From Treponema sp. J25 (lineage in GTDB: Bacteria > Spirochaetota > Spirochaetia > Treponematales > Breznakiellaceae), in NCBI RefSeq assembly GCF_004343725.1, contig NZ_PTQW01000009.1, forward strand, positions 56,775-120,774: a stretch of 64,000 bases of DNA. The letters are read 5' to 3'. The position numbers were made by a program, and so were the translations under genes. Shown piece after piece: positions 25,704 to 35,500 of the stretch (position 1 is the first letter of the stretch; every line of letters starts with the position of its first letter). The notes below the pieces were generated by a model. That model was not told the DNA's origin. It made no database searches and worked only from the letters and a program-made list of their open reading frames with translations.

Positions 25704-27437
25704 CTATCGTTCTCCTTTAAAAAATGCAATGAGCCGGGAAATAAAGCCACCCTTTTGTTTTGTTTTTTCCGGCGTGCTCCCTTGTGCAGGACTGGGCGTC
25801 GCCTGTTCAAGTCGGCCTTTCCCTCGATTCTCTGGTGGTAGAGGGGCCACCTTCCCTTTGGGACCATATTTCTGGCGATAAAAGGCCATCCGTTCCTCAA
25901 AGGTCATGGTGCTGAGATCGGGTCGCCGATTCTCCTGTGGTTTTTTCCCGGGCCTGGCAGAGGACTTAGCAGAAAGTGAGGCGGTTTTAGCTGTCCGCTG
26001 GGGAGAGCGTTCCCTTTTCCCCTGGGGAGTCCCCGATGTTCTCTTCTTACCGGAGGCTCCTCCGGCAGATGCCCCCTGGTGATCCGGGGTTCTTCCTACT
26101 GCCGCATCTACGGCGAGCTTTGCCAGAGACGGTCCTTCTTCGTTCGTTCTGTTCCTTTTTGTTTTTGTCCCGGCCGATTCTTTCCGGGGCCCCCGACGGG
26201 AATCGCCTTTTTCCCGGCGTCGTAACGGTCGATGGCGACGCTGATCCCTGTCAGGGGATTCATCATAGGTGTCCACGGGGATGTACTGGCCTTCGCTGGC
26301 GTCGGGGATAAACATCTCTTCGCTGGCCATTTCGGCGGGAATCCGGTTATGCAGGTATTTTTCGATCGCCGGGAGCTCATAGGCATCCGATTCGCCCACC
26401 AGGCTGATGGCCACACCCTGCCGCCCTGCCCGGGCAGTACGGCCAATGCGGTGAACGTAGTTCTCTGCGTCCTGGGGAAGTTCGTAGTTAATCACCATGG
26501 CCAGGTTATCGATATCAAGACCGCGGGCCGCTACGTCGGTGGCAACTAAATAGCGCAGTTTGCCGCTTTTTATATCGTTGATAATCTGAAGCCGCTTTGT
26601 CTGGGGCAGGTCGCCAATAATAAACTCACAGTCATACCCATTAATCCGAAGTCGCTTGGCTACCACCTCTGCAAGACGTTTGGTGTTGCAAAAGATAATC
26701 ACACTCTCGGGATTCCGCTCTTTAAGAATCCAGAGGAGGAGCTTCATTTTGTCATCGCTGCTTACATGGTACAGCTTTTGTTCAATAGTATCGAGGGTCA
26801 CCTGCTCCGGTTCAATCTGGATTTCTACGGGGTCCTGGGTGTATTCCCAGGCGAGGTTCTTTACCCACAGGTTAAGGGTAGCGCTGAACAGCATGGTCTG
26901 GCGTCGTTCCGTAGGGGGAAGCACCTTATTCAGGCGGCGGAGGTCGGGGTAAAAGCCCATGTCGAACATGCGGTCCGCCTCGTCCAGGACGAGGAAGGCC
27001 ACATCGCTCAGATTCATATGGCGGGAGTCTACCAGGTCTAGAATTCGGCCGGGAGTTCCAATGATGATCTGTACCGAATCTCGCAACATCTGGTACTGCT
27101 TGCCGTAGCCCACACCCCCAAAGAAGCTTCCCATCTTAATGGGTAAGTAGCGACCAATACTTTTGGCTTCTTCTTCTACCTGAACTGCCAGTTCCCGGGT
27201 GGGAACCATGATAAGGGCTTTTTTACCTGCCACCAGGGGCTCTGTCATGAGCCGTTGAAAAATAACGATAAGATAGGCCGCGGTTTTCCCAGTACCTGTC
27301 TGGGATTGTACGTATAAATCGTGTCCTCCAAAGGCGTTTTTGAGCACCTCTTCCTGAACAGGCATGCAGGTAACATACCCGGTTTCCGCGATTCCCCGTT
27401 GGAGGTCGGGGTGCAGTGAAAATTCTGTAAATTCCAT
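25704..27437 (-). CDS. DEAD-box RNA helicase with basic C-terminal tail
   Basis: A 577-residue superfamily 2 helicase. The ordered motifs are Q motif (MPVQEEVL), I (QTGTGKTAAYL), Ia (PTRELAVQ), Ib (GTPGRILDL), II (VLDEADRMFDMGF), III (SATL), IV (SVIIFCNTKR), V (ATDVAARGLDI) and VI (YVHRIGRTARAG). The last 190 or so residues are low-complexity and rich in Arg, Lys, Ser and Gly, suited to non-specific RNA binding. It should unwind structured RNA in ribosome assembly or mRNA turnover. Its pairing with an ABC-F translation factor two bases downstream fits that. A small inverted repeat, GGTATA-AC-TATACC, lies just upstream of the ATG, and no Shine-Dalgarno is seen. Confidence 0.93.
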   Translation of the reverse strand: MEFTEFSLHPDLQRGIAETGYVTCMPVQEEVLKNAFGGHDLYVQSQTGTGKTAAYLIVIFQRLMTEPLVAGKKALIMVPTRELAVQVEEEAKSIGRYLPIKMGSFFGGVGYGKQYQMLRDSVQIIIGTPGRILDLVDSRHMNLSDVAFLVLDEADRMFDMGFYPDLRRLNKVLPPTERRQTMLFSATLNLWVKNLAWEYTQDPVEIQIEPEQVTLDTIEQKLYHVSSDDKMKLLLWILKERNPESVIIFCNTKRLAEVVAKRLRINGYDCEFIIGDLPQTKRLQIINDIKSGKLRYLVATDVAARGLDIDNLAMVINYELPQDAENYVHRIGRTARAGRQGVAISLVGESDAYELPAIEKYLHNRIPAEMASEEMFIPDASEGQYIPVDTYDESPDRDQRRHRPLRRREKGDSRRGPRKESAGTKTKRNRTNEEGPSLAKLAVDAAVGRTPDHQGASAGGASGKKRTSGTPQGKRERSPQRTAKTASLSAKSSARPGKKPQENRRPDLSTMTFEERMAFYRQKYGPKGKVAPLPPENRGKGRLEQATPSPAQGSTPEKTKQKGGFISRLIAFFKGER

Positions 27438-27658
27438 GTCTGGTATAGTTATACCGTTTTTGGGGCCCTATGAAAAGGGATAGGCGAGTAAAATATCACC
27501 CCTCAGCACAACCCTTGCTCTGCCGTTGGGATTAGATTGAAACCAGACTGGGCCGCAGGGCGCCCTTTTGTTAGGATTGCACAGGGGGACCGAAAGCATC
27601 ATAATTAATCTGGTACATACACCTGTGTAATGGTATTGCGGCAAAGGAGAAAAGAACG

Positions 27659-28999
27659 ATGGCGACTCCCATTACTCCCCTGGCATGGATTACCGCGGCG
27701 GATATGGGGTTAGGGCATAAAAGGGCAGCCTGGCCCCTGGCTCCTTTTGGCAAAGGAGGGGTTCTTATTGCAGGAAGCGATGCGGATACGGACAGGGAAG
27801 AAATGGCCCTCTGGAACCGGCTCCGTCATACCTACGAAGCCCTTTCCCGAATAAAATCCTGGCCCCTCGTGGGTAACGCCCTTTTTGGAATTATGGATTC
27901 CCTCATGTCGATCCCCCAGGCCTATCCGTTCCGGGATCTTTCTAAACCAACGATTCAAACATCCCTGGTGGATAACCTTATTAAAAAGGGACTCTGTAGA
28001 TCTTTTTTAAGGAAAGTTGAGGAAGAGAAGCTCCCTATTGTGAGCACCTTTTATGCCCAGGCTCTGGCCGCCGAACGGGCAGGGCTCAAGCGGATCTACT
28101 GTGTGATCTGCGATGCGGATATTAACCGGGTATGGGTCGCCTCCCATCCTGCCGAAAGTCGCATAGAATACTTTGTTCCCTGTGGACGGGCCCTGCGGCG
28201 GCTTAAGCAGTATGGGGTCCCCGACGAACGGATCTACATGACCGGTTTCCCCCTGCCCCTGGAACTTATTGGGAATGAGGATCTTTCCATATTGAAAAAA
28301 GATCTGGCCCGGCGCCTGGTGCGCCTTGATCCAACCAATCGTTTCTGGCCATTGCATCACCATTCGGTAGAACATTTCCTGGACTGTTCCCGGGATCAGC
28401 TTACGGAGGAAGAAGGGGCTCCCCTCACGGTTACCTTTGCGGTCGGCGGAGCCGGTGCCCAGCGGGAGATTGGCGCCGCTATCCTTGAGTCCCTGGCTCC
28501 CCGGATTGTTCGGGGGGAGTTCCGGCTTAACCTGGTGGCGGGTAAGCGCCCCGAGGTGGCCCAGTATTTTTATGAAAGGCTCGATGATGTTGGCCGGCGA
28601 TACCGGGGACTTGCGGGGGGTGTGCAGGTTATCCATGATCCCAGTGACGATGGGTATTTCCGCGTCTTTGCGGAGACCCTCCATAGGACCGATGTGTTGT
28701 GGACCAAACCGAGTGAACTTTCCTTCTATACGGGACTGGGACTCCCCATTATTATGGCCCCTCCCATTGGCTCCCAGGAAGAACATAACCGGGAGTGGCT
28801 TTTAGAAATCCAGGGGGGCTGTGATCAAAAGGATCCTCCCTACACCCATGAATGGCTCTGGGACCTGTGGCAAGAGGGCCGCTTGGCCGAAATGGCCTGG
28901 GATGGTTTTTTGAAGGCCCGAAAATATGGGACCTACAAAATCGTGGAAATTCTTAAAACCGGTACCATGGTGCGGGAGTCGAGCCCTCTCAAGCGATAA
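27659..28999 (+). CDS. GT-B-fold glycosyltransferase-like protein (DUF6938-like)
   Basis: A 446-residue cytosolic protein. The N-terminus (LAWITAADMGLGHKRAAWPLAPFGKGGVLIAG) resembles the acceptor-side start of GT28/MurG-like enzymes, with the GLGHKRAA glycine/histidine loop. A later GSQEEHNREWLLEIQGG and a switch-like FYTGLGLPIIMAPPIG segment resemble donor-site loops. I do not know a characterised homologue; assignment to the DUF6938 type is from memory. AAAGGAG precedes ATG 27659. The next gene, 11 bases downstream, is a clearer GT28-like enzyme, so the pair may make a glycolipid together. Confidence 0.6.
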   Translation: MATPITPLAWITAADMGLGHKRAAWPLAPFGKGGVLIAGSDADTDREEMALWNRLRHTYEALSRIKSWPLVGNALFGIMDSLMSIPQAYPFRDLSKPTIQTSLVDNLIKKGLCRSFLRKVEEEKLPIVSTFYAQALAAERAGLKRIYCVICDADINRVWVASHPAESRIEYFVPCGRALRRLKQYGVPDERIYMTGFPLPLELIGNEDLSILKKDLARRLVRLDPTNRFWPLHHHSVEHFLDCSRDQLTEEEGAPLTVTFAVGGAGAQREIGAAILESLAPRIVRGEFRLNLVAGKRPEVAQYFYERLDDVGRRYRGLAGGVQVIHDPSDDGYFRVFAETLHRTDVLWTKPSELSFYTGLGLPIIMAPPIGSQEEHNREWLLEIQGGCDQKDPPYTHEWLWDLWQEGRLAEMAWDGFLKARKYGTYKIVEILKTGTMVRESSPLKR

Positions 29000-29010
29000 G
29001 GAATGCCAGA

Positions 29011-30144
29011 ATGGAAAAAAAGAAGCATATCCTCATCGGTATGATTGAGGTGGGCTATGGGCACCGGGGGCCCGCTCTGGTGCTGCAGAACGCCCTGATC
29101 GATCGGTATGGTCCCCAGGTTTTGGTGGATGTGCTTGATATGGTCCATGCCGTCGGGGCCCTGGATGATGATCGCCGCATCAAGGGGGCCTGGGATTTTT
29201 CTATCCCGCATCCGGTGGTGGTGCGCCTATCTTACCGCGCCATGGAAACCCTGTATCCCGCCGTTTCTGTGGTATTACGCTGTGCCATGCCCCAGTTTTT
29301 CTCCCGAACCCTGGAGTACCTCCGTCTTCAGCCGCCGGACCTCGTGGTGGCTACCCATCCTATGGTGCTCCGGGCCGTGGCATGGGCTCGAAGAAAGGGA
29401 GGATTTTCCTTTCCGGTGGTGGCCCTGGTGGTGGATCCCTTGAACGCCTATGCCCTTTGGGCGGATCCTGCGGTAGATCTCTTTTTGGTACATTCTGAAT
29501 GGGCCCGGGCCGATTTGCTTCGCCGGGGAATTGCTCCCGACCGAATTGGTCTTGTCCCCTATCCCCTCTTGCCTGCCATGAAATCTTCAGAAAAGGGACG
29601 GGATGAGCTGTGTTCCCTGTATGGTGTTGGGGCCGACGGTAAGCCGGTGGTGCTCGTAACGAGCGGGGCCCAGGGCCTGGGACGGGTCTACGGTTTTGTG
29701 GAACGGGCCTATGAAGAAAATCTTCCCTTCGATTTTTTGGTGGTCACCGGGAAAAACCAGGCCCTTTTTCAGCGGATGCAGGCCCTGGCCACCCGTCCTC
29801 GGAAGGGACGTCTTGTGCCCCTCGGACAGGTTTCCTGCATGGAAGATCTCTATACCCTCTGTGATGTGGTAACGGGGAAGGTAGGGGCCGCTACCTGCAT
29901 GGAAACCCTGTATCACCAGCGGCCTTTTTTGTGTACCGAATGGGTAGCCCAGAATGATTACCGTCTGCTTAAATTCCTGAAAGAGGAGAATCTGGGCTGT
30001 TACGCCCCCCGCTATACTTCTTTTGTTCAGTTCTTGCAAGAGGAACGATGGCATTCATGTAAGAAAAGCTCCATTGTTTTTTCAAATTCTGGTATACTGG
30101 AGGCACTGGCTTCTCTCGTGGAGGAGGGCGGTAGCTTAGAGTAA
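29011..30144 (+). CDS. GT28-like glycosyltransferase (diacylglycerol glucosyltransferase/MGDG synthase type)
   Basis: A 377-residue GT-B protein. The N-terminal MIEVGYGHRGPALVLQNALIDRYG is the glycine/histidine loop of the MGDG synthase N-terminal domain, and VVATHPMVLRAVAWA corresponds to the xxTHPxxxxA element of UgtP/MGD enzymes. The C-terminal half holds VLVTSGAQGLGRV and DVVTGKVGAATCMETLYHQRP, the donor-binding G-loop and xxKxGxxTxxEA-type motif. The likely reaction is transfer of a hexose from a UDP-sugar to diacylglycerol or a related lipid at the inner membrane face. It lies between the DUF6938-like gene and the acyltransferase-fold gene in one tight operon. Confidence 0.75.
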   Translation: MEKKKHILIGMIEVGYGHRGPALVLQNALIDRYGPQVLVDVLDMVHAVGALDDDRRIKGAWDFSIPHPVVVRLSYRAMETLYPAVSVVLRCAMPQFFSRTLEYLRLQPPDLVVATHPMVLRAVAWARRKGGFSFPVVALVVDPLNAYALWADPAVDLFLVHSEWARADLLRRGIAPDRIGLVPYPLLPAMKSSEKGRDELCSLYGVGADGKPVVLVTSGAQGLGRVYGFVERAYEENLPFDFLVVTGKNQALFQRMQALATRPRKGRLVPLGQVSCMEDLYTLCDVVTGKVGAATCMETLYHQRPFLCTEWVAQNDYRLLKFLKEENLGCYAPRYTSFVQFLQEERWHSCKKSSIVFSNSGILEALASLVEEGGSLE

Positions 30145-30159
30145 TCGGAGGAACCGCTT

Positions 30160-31056
30160 ATGATCTTTGTGGATCGTCCTGATGGAAAACGGGTAAAAAA
30201 ACTGAATCCTTTCCAAAAAATTCTCCCCTATGTGATGCGGGGACGTAACGAAGCGGCAGTGTATTTTTCAATGGATATTGATATTGAACCGGCCCTCCGG
30301 ATGGTGCGGGATCTCAACAATGTCCAGGGGGAAAAGAAGTTTGGCCTGTTTCATGTGGTTATTGCGGCAATTGTTCGGGTGCTCGAAGAAAAACCTCTTA
30401 TGAATCGATTTGTGATGGGACGACATATCTATGAGCGCAACTACCGATCTATTTCTTTTATTGTGAAAAAACAGCTCACCGAGGATGCCCGGGAAACGGA
30501 CGCGAAGATCTTTTTTGATGAAGGGGAAAATTTTTTCACCGTCGCCCAAAAGGTTGATGAGGCCATTGCCCGGGCCCAGAGCGAAGAACTCAGCCCAGAC
30601 GAGAAGGAAATGTATTTCCTTGCCTCTATCCCCGGCGGCTATCGGATTGCGACAGCGATATTCCGTCTCCTTGATCGTCTGAATATCGCGCCAGGGGGGA
30701 TGATTAAAAGCGATCCCCTGTATACGTCGGTGTATGTGGCTAACCTGGCAAGCCTTAATCTGGATGCGCCCTTCCATCACCTGTATGAATGGGGAAGCGC
30801 CTCGGTCTTTGTGGTCATGGGACGGATAGAGCGGCGAAAGGTCCAGAGGAAGGACGGAACCGAGGCCCTACACCGCTGGATGAACTTTAAAATAACGGTG
30901 GATGAACGGATTGGGGAGGGGCTGTATTTTGCCCGGGTTTTAGAACTCTTTAAACGAATCATGGCAAACCCCACGGTCCTTCTGGAAAAGGATGTGCGGC
31001 AAGAAGAAGTTCTTCAGAGTGCTCCACAGCCCGATGCGGTGCCGGTGGTGTTTTAA
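30160..31056 (+). CDS. 2-oxoacid dehydrogenase E2/CAT-fold protein with altered active site
   Basis: A 298-residue protein matching the catalytic domain of dihydrolipoamide acyltransferases (PYVMRGRNEAAVYFSMDIDIEPALRMV at the start, FKITVDERIGEGLYFARVLELFKRIMANPTVLLE near the end). There are no lipoyl or subunit-binding domains. The family active-site motif DHRxxDG reads DERIGEG, so the catalytic His is replaced by Glu. This form recurs, as I recall, in a stand-alone subfamily of spirochaetes and Bacteroidetes. It probably does not act in a 2-oxoacid dehydrogenase complex. GGAGG precedes ATG, 16 bases after the glycosyltransferase stop, so an acyl-transfer or structural role in glycolipid synthesis is possible. 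Confidence 0.8.
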   Translation: MIFVDRPDGKRVKKLNPFQKILPYVMRGRNEAAVYFSMDIDIEPALRMVRDLNNVQGEKKFGLFHVVIAAIVRVLEEKPLMNRFVMGRHIYERNYRSISFIVKKQLTEDARETDAKIFFDEGENFFTVAQKVDEAIARAQSEELSPDEKEMYFLASIPGGYRIATAIFRLLDRLNIAPGGMIKSDPLYTSVYVANLASLNLDAPFHHLYEWGSASVFVVMGRIERRKVQRKDGTEALHRWMNFKITVDERIGEGLYFARVLELFKRIMANPTVLLEKDVRQEEVLQSAPQPDAVPVVF

Positions 31057-31175
31057 GGGGGATAGCAAGATATCATTGTGGTTTATAAAAGGGCTTTTCT
31101 CTTTTTGATGGGGTGCGAATTACTATGGACCGGCGCGGTATGGTACCTGCCGGTCCTCCAACGATAGTTGCTTTT

Positions 31176-31541
31176 TTACTTGATCTCAATTTTCCGCGGC
31201 TTGGCCGATTCTTTGGTGTGCAGGGTAAGCTGCAGTACTCCGTCGGTCATGACCGCTTCGATTTTTTCCCGATCGATGGTGTCATCGATGATAAAACGTT
31301 TGTGGTATTCTCCGCTATGGCGTTCCCGGATCAGGTAGGTTCCTTCGACGGGTGTTTCGGCGGGTTTCCCGTGGATCACCAGTTCGTTCTTTTCAACGCT
31401 TACTTCAATGCCCTCTTTATCCACGCCGGGCATTTCAAGACGGACAATGACCAGCCCATTTTCTTCGCAGATGCTGCAGGCCGGTTGAATGGGCTTATCC
31501 TTCTTGGGTTCATTTTTCTTTGTTTCTACCATGGTGTTCAT
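31176..31541 (-). CDS. Hsp20/alpha-crystallin small heat-shock protein (second gene)
   Basis: A small heat-shock protein of about 121 residues. The alpha-crystallin domain runs from about residue 25 to the end (GLVIVRLEMPGVDKEGIEVSV, KNELVIHGK, HKRFIIDDTIDREKIEAVMTDGVLQLTL), with the conserved GVLxL near the C-terminus. The N-terminal arm is short and has CSIC. ATG 31541 follows GAGGAGG; the frame extends to 31559. It holds unfolding proteins in soluble oligomers. It lies 20 bases after the first Hsp20 gene and shares its sigma-54 promoter. Two divergent sHSPs in tandem often form mixed oligomers. Confidence 0.9.
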   Translation of the reverse strand: MNTMVETKKNEPKKDKPIQPACSICEENGLVIVRLEMPGVDKEGIEVSVEKNELVIHGKPAETPVEGTYLIRERHSGEYHKRFIIDDTIDREKIEAVMTDGVLQLTLHTKESAKPRKIEIK

Positions 31542-31561
31542 AGGTTCCTCCTCTCTCATTG

Positions 31562-32008
31562 TTATTTGACCTGAACGGCGATCTGGCGGGGCTTGAGTTC
31601 TTCTTTTTTGCCGATGGTGACCGTCAGCACCCCGTTCTTTAGCTCCGCCTTAACCTTTTCAGGATCCGCCGCATTGGGAAGAGAAATAGTTCTCCGGAAC
31701 GATCCTTCCCAGGTTTCCTTGCGGAAGAAACGTTTCTTTTCATCCTTCCCTTTCTTTTCCCCTTCCAGGGTAAGAACGTTGTTTTCGACGGTAAGGGAAA
31801 TGTCCTTTTTATCGATACCGGGAAGATCTACATACAGATAGTAGGCGTCGGGTGTTTCTACAAGATCCATGGCCGGCGCTACTGCCCGGTCCAGCAGCCC
31901 CATGTTGTCCCAACCGCTGTCAAACCAGCGGTTCATCAGTTGCTGGAGTTGTTCCAGCTCTTCGATAGGATCCAGTTCATAGTTTCGTCGGCGAGGTATC
32001 AGATTCAT
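31562..32008 (-). CDS. Hsp20/alpha-crystallin small heat-shock protein (first gene)
   Basis: A 148-residue small heat-shock protein. The N-terminal arm (NYELDPIEELEQLQQLMNRWFDSGWDNMGLL) is followed by the alpha-crystallin domain (APAMDLVETPDAYYLYVDLPGIDKKDISLTV, FRRTISLPNAADPEKVKAELKNGVLTVTI) and a C-terminal extension. AAGGAGG lies before ATG 32008. Upstream is an exact sigma-54 promoter rather than a CIRCE or sigma-70 heat-shock element, so expression should depend on RpoN and an enhancer-binding protein. Confidence 0.93.
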   Translation of the reverse strand: MNLIPRRRNYELDPIEELEQLQQLMNRWFDSGWDNMGLLDRAVAPAMDLVETPDAYYLYVDLPGIDKKDISLTVENNVLTLEGEKKGKDEKKRFFRKETWEGSFRRTISLPNAADPEKVKAELKNGVLTVTIGKKEELKPRQIAVQVK

Positions 32009-32037
32009 AGAAACCTCCTTTCTATTCAGTAATATTG

Positions 32038-32055
32038 TATGCCCCCGTGGGCATA
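32038..32055 (-). promoter_or_regulatory. 5'-leader hairpin of the hsp20 transcript
   Basis: TATGCCC and GGGCATA pair around a four-base loop. The predicted sigma-54 start near 32054 would put this hairpin at the very 5' end of the mRNA, where it could protect the transcript from decay. It does not cover the Shine-Dalgarno, so it is not an obvious RNA thermometer. Confidence 0.55.
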
Positions 32056-32063
32056 CATGTTAT

Positions 32064-32079
32064 AGCAATTAGCGTGCCA
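32064..32079 (-). promoter_or_regulatory. Sigma-54 (-24/-12) promoter of the hsp20 operon
   Basis: On the minus strand the sequence TGGCACGCTAATTGCT matches the RpoN consensus TGGCACG-N4-TTGCW at every defined position, with exactly ten bases between GG and GC. The -12 GC lies about 57 bases before the hsp20 start codon. Confidence 0.85.
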
Positions 32080-32105
32080 AACGTGTTTTTCTTTTTTTTG
32101 ATCTA

Positions 32106-32132
32106 CTATCTCATTGTGATTAAATGAGATAG
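32106..32132. promoter_or_regulatory. Inverted repeat upstream of the sigma-54 promoter, candidate enhancer site
   Basis: Perfect ten-base arms CTATCTCATT and AATGAGATAG are separated by GTGATTA. The centre is about 65 bases upstream of the predicted start. Its size suits a dimeric activator such as a sigma-54 enhancer-binding protein. Confidence 0.55.
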
Positions 32133-32563
32133 ATAAAACGCACCGTTTGTGGTATCTTTTAATTTTATGAAATTTCGTGTGTTCCTGGATAAAAATAACA
32201 TGACTGTATCAATATGACGCTTACAATTGTGTCGTTATGACTCTTTATAAAAAAGAAAGTGAATGTGGAATGTTCCTTTTGTAGTCAGTGGCCGGAGTGG
32301 TGAGCATAATTGAGAATAATAGAGAAATTGGTTGGTGGTTCGACATTTTTGTTGATACTTCGACTATTTTGTTGTTATGGTTAAAGGGTTTTTACCATGA
32401 TGAGGATATAACTTTCTATAATGCATAATGTTATTTTGTGTTTGAAAAAACCATAATTGGCCCGGTTTTTGCTATTTTTTCTTAGATATACGAAGGGCCT
32501 TCATTTTTTTGACAGGCCCTGGAAATGGTGCTCGAATCTTACTTTTTACCAGGGATGGTGTCT

Positions 32564-35500
32564 ATGCATACAAAGAAGGTTATGGCCTGGTGGATGGTGT
32601 GGATTATCTTCTGTATGGGGCCCCTTATGGGACTCTCTGCGGGAGGCCAGGGGGAGGAGAAAAAAGAAAAAGCCGCAGGATTGGAAAACTGGTCGAGCGC
32701 TTTTGATATTTCTACCAAGAAACCGGGAACCTATAACATCTACGCGGAAGCCCAGGATTCGGCGGGGAACAAAAAGGTCGCAGGCCCTATCAACATTTAT
32801 GTTGATCCTGCGTCGGATCTTCCTCAGGTTTCCATCGCCAATCCCCTTCCCCGTATGCATGTCACCGGGGACCTTAACATTGTGGGCACCTGCAGCGATG
32901 ATGATGGGGTTCACGAAGTATATGTAAAAATCGATAACGGGGAATGGATTACCGCCAAGGGGAAAGAGTTCTGGTCGGTGTATATGCCCGCTGGTACCAT
33001 ACCCGATGGGCGGCGAAAGATTACGGTTAAGGGTATGGATATCAACGGCCTTGCGGGACCAGAAAAAACGGTGATTTTTGATATGGATCGCCAAAAACCG
33101 GTGATCACTATTGCGGCCCCCGCCGAAGGGGCCCTGCTTTCAGGAAAGATAGAAATTCGAGGAATAGCCACCGATGCGAACGAGGTCGTTAAAGTAGAAT
33201 ATTCTATTGATAATGGGAAGAATTATGTTCCCGCAAAGGGAAATTGGGACCGAAAAAAGGGAGAGTTTTCTTTTGTGGCTCCCATCGATACAAAAGTTAT
33301 CCCTTCCGGGCCCACGGTGGTGCTGGTGCGGGCTACCGATGGCTGTGGCTCGGTAGGTATAAAGCCGGTTATTTTTGTGGTGGATAACAAACCCCCTGTG
33401 ATAGAACTGGTCTATCCAAAGCAGGGCGAAGCGGTGGACCGACAGGTACGGTTCATGGGAAAGGTCCAGGATGATGTGGCCGTAGCGACGCTCACCTGGG
33501 CCATTGGAAAAGACTCGGGAGAGATCCCCCTTCGGGCGGGGGACCCCTACTGGAATGTTGCCTACACCCTGCCGGATTCAGTCCAGAAAGAACTGGAACT
33601 GGTGCTGACTGCGCGGGACACCATCGGAAATACCTCGAGCAAAAAATACCGAATTCCTATCGACCGGGAGCGGGATCTTCCCCGAATCAGTTTGATCCAG
33701 ACCCGGCCGGCCCTCCTTTCTGGTCCGTCGGATGCAAGAAAAGGGAAGGGGCCGGAGAGCCGAACAGTCCGTACCGAAGGCTCTCTTTTTGTGTCCGGCC
33801 GGGTCCAGGACGATGATGGGGTGAAAGAACTACGGTACTGGCTTAATAAGGATTCGCCTACGGTGATCAGTACCACGGGGGCCTTTTCTGTAGAACTTGC
33901 AAACCTTGCCGTAGGGACCCATACCCTTTCCTTCCAGGCCGTTGATGTGCATGGAACCGTGGGACCAGTAACGACCCTTACCATCGAAGATGTGGGCCCC
34001 CCACCAACCCTATCGATAGAAGCGGTGGAGTTTGGGCGGGGCGGTAAAGATTCCCGTCGCGAGCCCTTTGTCCCGGGCATGGAACTTGCCCCCGATAGCC
34101 AGGCCTCCCTGGTGGTTAAACTAAGCGGTGGCTATAAAAACGAAAGTCTCTCCTATACCTTCGGGAATGAAAAAAGCCAGTCCCTTTCTGTAAAGGGAAA
34201 CATCTCCGGACAGGTACTGGTGCCAGTTCCCGCCACAGGGCCCTTTGGAGTGATTCCTCTTCTGCTTGAAGTTACCGACGGTGCGGGCCGCAAGGGGACG
34301 CTAAAAACCCAGCTCTACCTTACTAACTATGGGGTTGTTCGGGGAGAGCCGGCCTTTGACTTTACCGACGAGCGGATCGATGAGGCGGGACGGGTAGTAT
34401 TTGTCCCCGAAAAGGACGGTATGCCTCGACCCCTGGTAGGCCGGGCCATTGGCCGGGATCTGGTGTCGGTAAAACTGGTGCCCGATAGTTCCCTGTGCAC
34501 GGTTCGTCTGCAGGATAACCGGGTATATATTGAAATGAAGGGCGAAGGGGTAAGCGGCCCCCACGTGGTGGTGGGTATCGATGGGCGGGGCCACGAAATT
34601 CGGTCCCAGGCCTTTACCTTTGTGGCCGATTGGCAGGGGCCTTCAATTACCCTGGAGGTACCGGCCAATTCCTTTGTGCGAACCCCTTCCTTTGTTGTAA
34701 AAGGAGCGGTAGAAGACCCGGCGGGTATTGTTGCCCTAAGGTACCAGATTCGGGACTCCCGCTTCCAGGTGGTGATGGAAGAGAATGTGCCCCTTACCGC
34801 CCCTTCTCAGAGAGGAAATGCCCCCCGGGATAGCGGCACTTCCCCCCAAAGGGTTCCCCTTGGACTTACGCTTCCCCTGGAAAAGCTTCCTGACGGTGCC
34901 TACTGGATACAACTTGTTGCCCGGGATGGTGGGGGGAATGTTTCAAGCCGGGGGATTGCGCTGTATAAAGATACCGAGGGGCCCCAGATTGAGTTAATTA
35001 GTCCAACCGGTGCGGTCTCCCTGCCGGTAGTGGCGGGAATAGTGCGGGATCCGGCGGGCCTTGCCGAGTTGTCCTACCGGGTGGATGAGGGGCCCTTCCA
35101 GAGCTTCCCCGCCGTAGAGGTCTTTGCGTTGCCCCTCCAGGTATTGGCGGAAGATGTCCCCCACCAGGTGCGGATCCGGGCGGTGGACCGGGCCGGTAAC
35201 GAAACGGTTCTTACGGTTTCCAATGAGGTGCTCCGGGCGCTACGGCAGGGCCAGGGAACTCTTCCAGCCCCAGAAGGTTCCGGCGCCGCGGACGGAAAGG
35301 CTGGTTCCGCAAAAGGGGCTGTCCCCCGCTTCCAGATCCTGTATCCGAGCGGTACGGTCGGGAACCGAACCATCCTGCTCTTTACCGTAGAAAGTGGTGC
35401 CCCTTTAAGTGGGGTGAACTGGGCGGTGGGAAATAAGAAGGGGGCGCTTACCGCGGAAGACCTTCTTGTGGTGCGGGAAAATCTTTATGCCGGGGTGGTG

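Larger units (their letters stand above)
32009..32563. other. Divergent intergenic region between hsp20 operon and Ig-repeat gene
   Basis: A stretch of 555 A+T-rich bases. Its left part holds the 5'-leader hairpin, the sigma-54 promoter and an upstream inverted repeat for the hsp20 genes. The right part should hold the promoter of the large surface-protein gene. TATAAT at 32417-32422 is the best -10, but no good -35 accompanies it. No further gene was seen. Confidence 0.6.

Noticed and set aside
32009..32100. CIRCE element or ROSE-type RNA thermometer for the hsp20 genes
   Set aside because: No TTAGCACTC-N9-GAGTGCTAA is present, and the leader hairpin does not cover the ribosome-binding site.
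32457..32927. Alternative frames over the start of the giant Ig-repeat gene
   Set aside because: The signal peptide and Ig repeats lie in one continuous frame from 32564, and the overlapping frames have no signal or family match.
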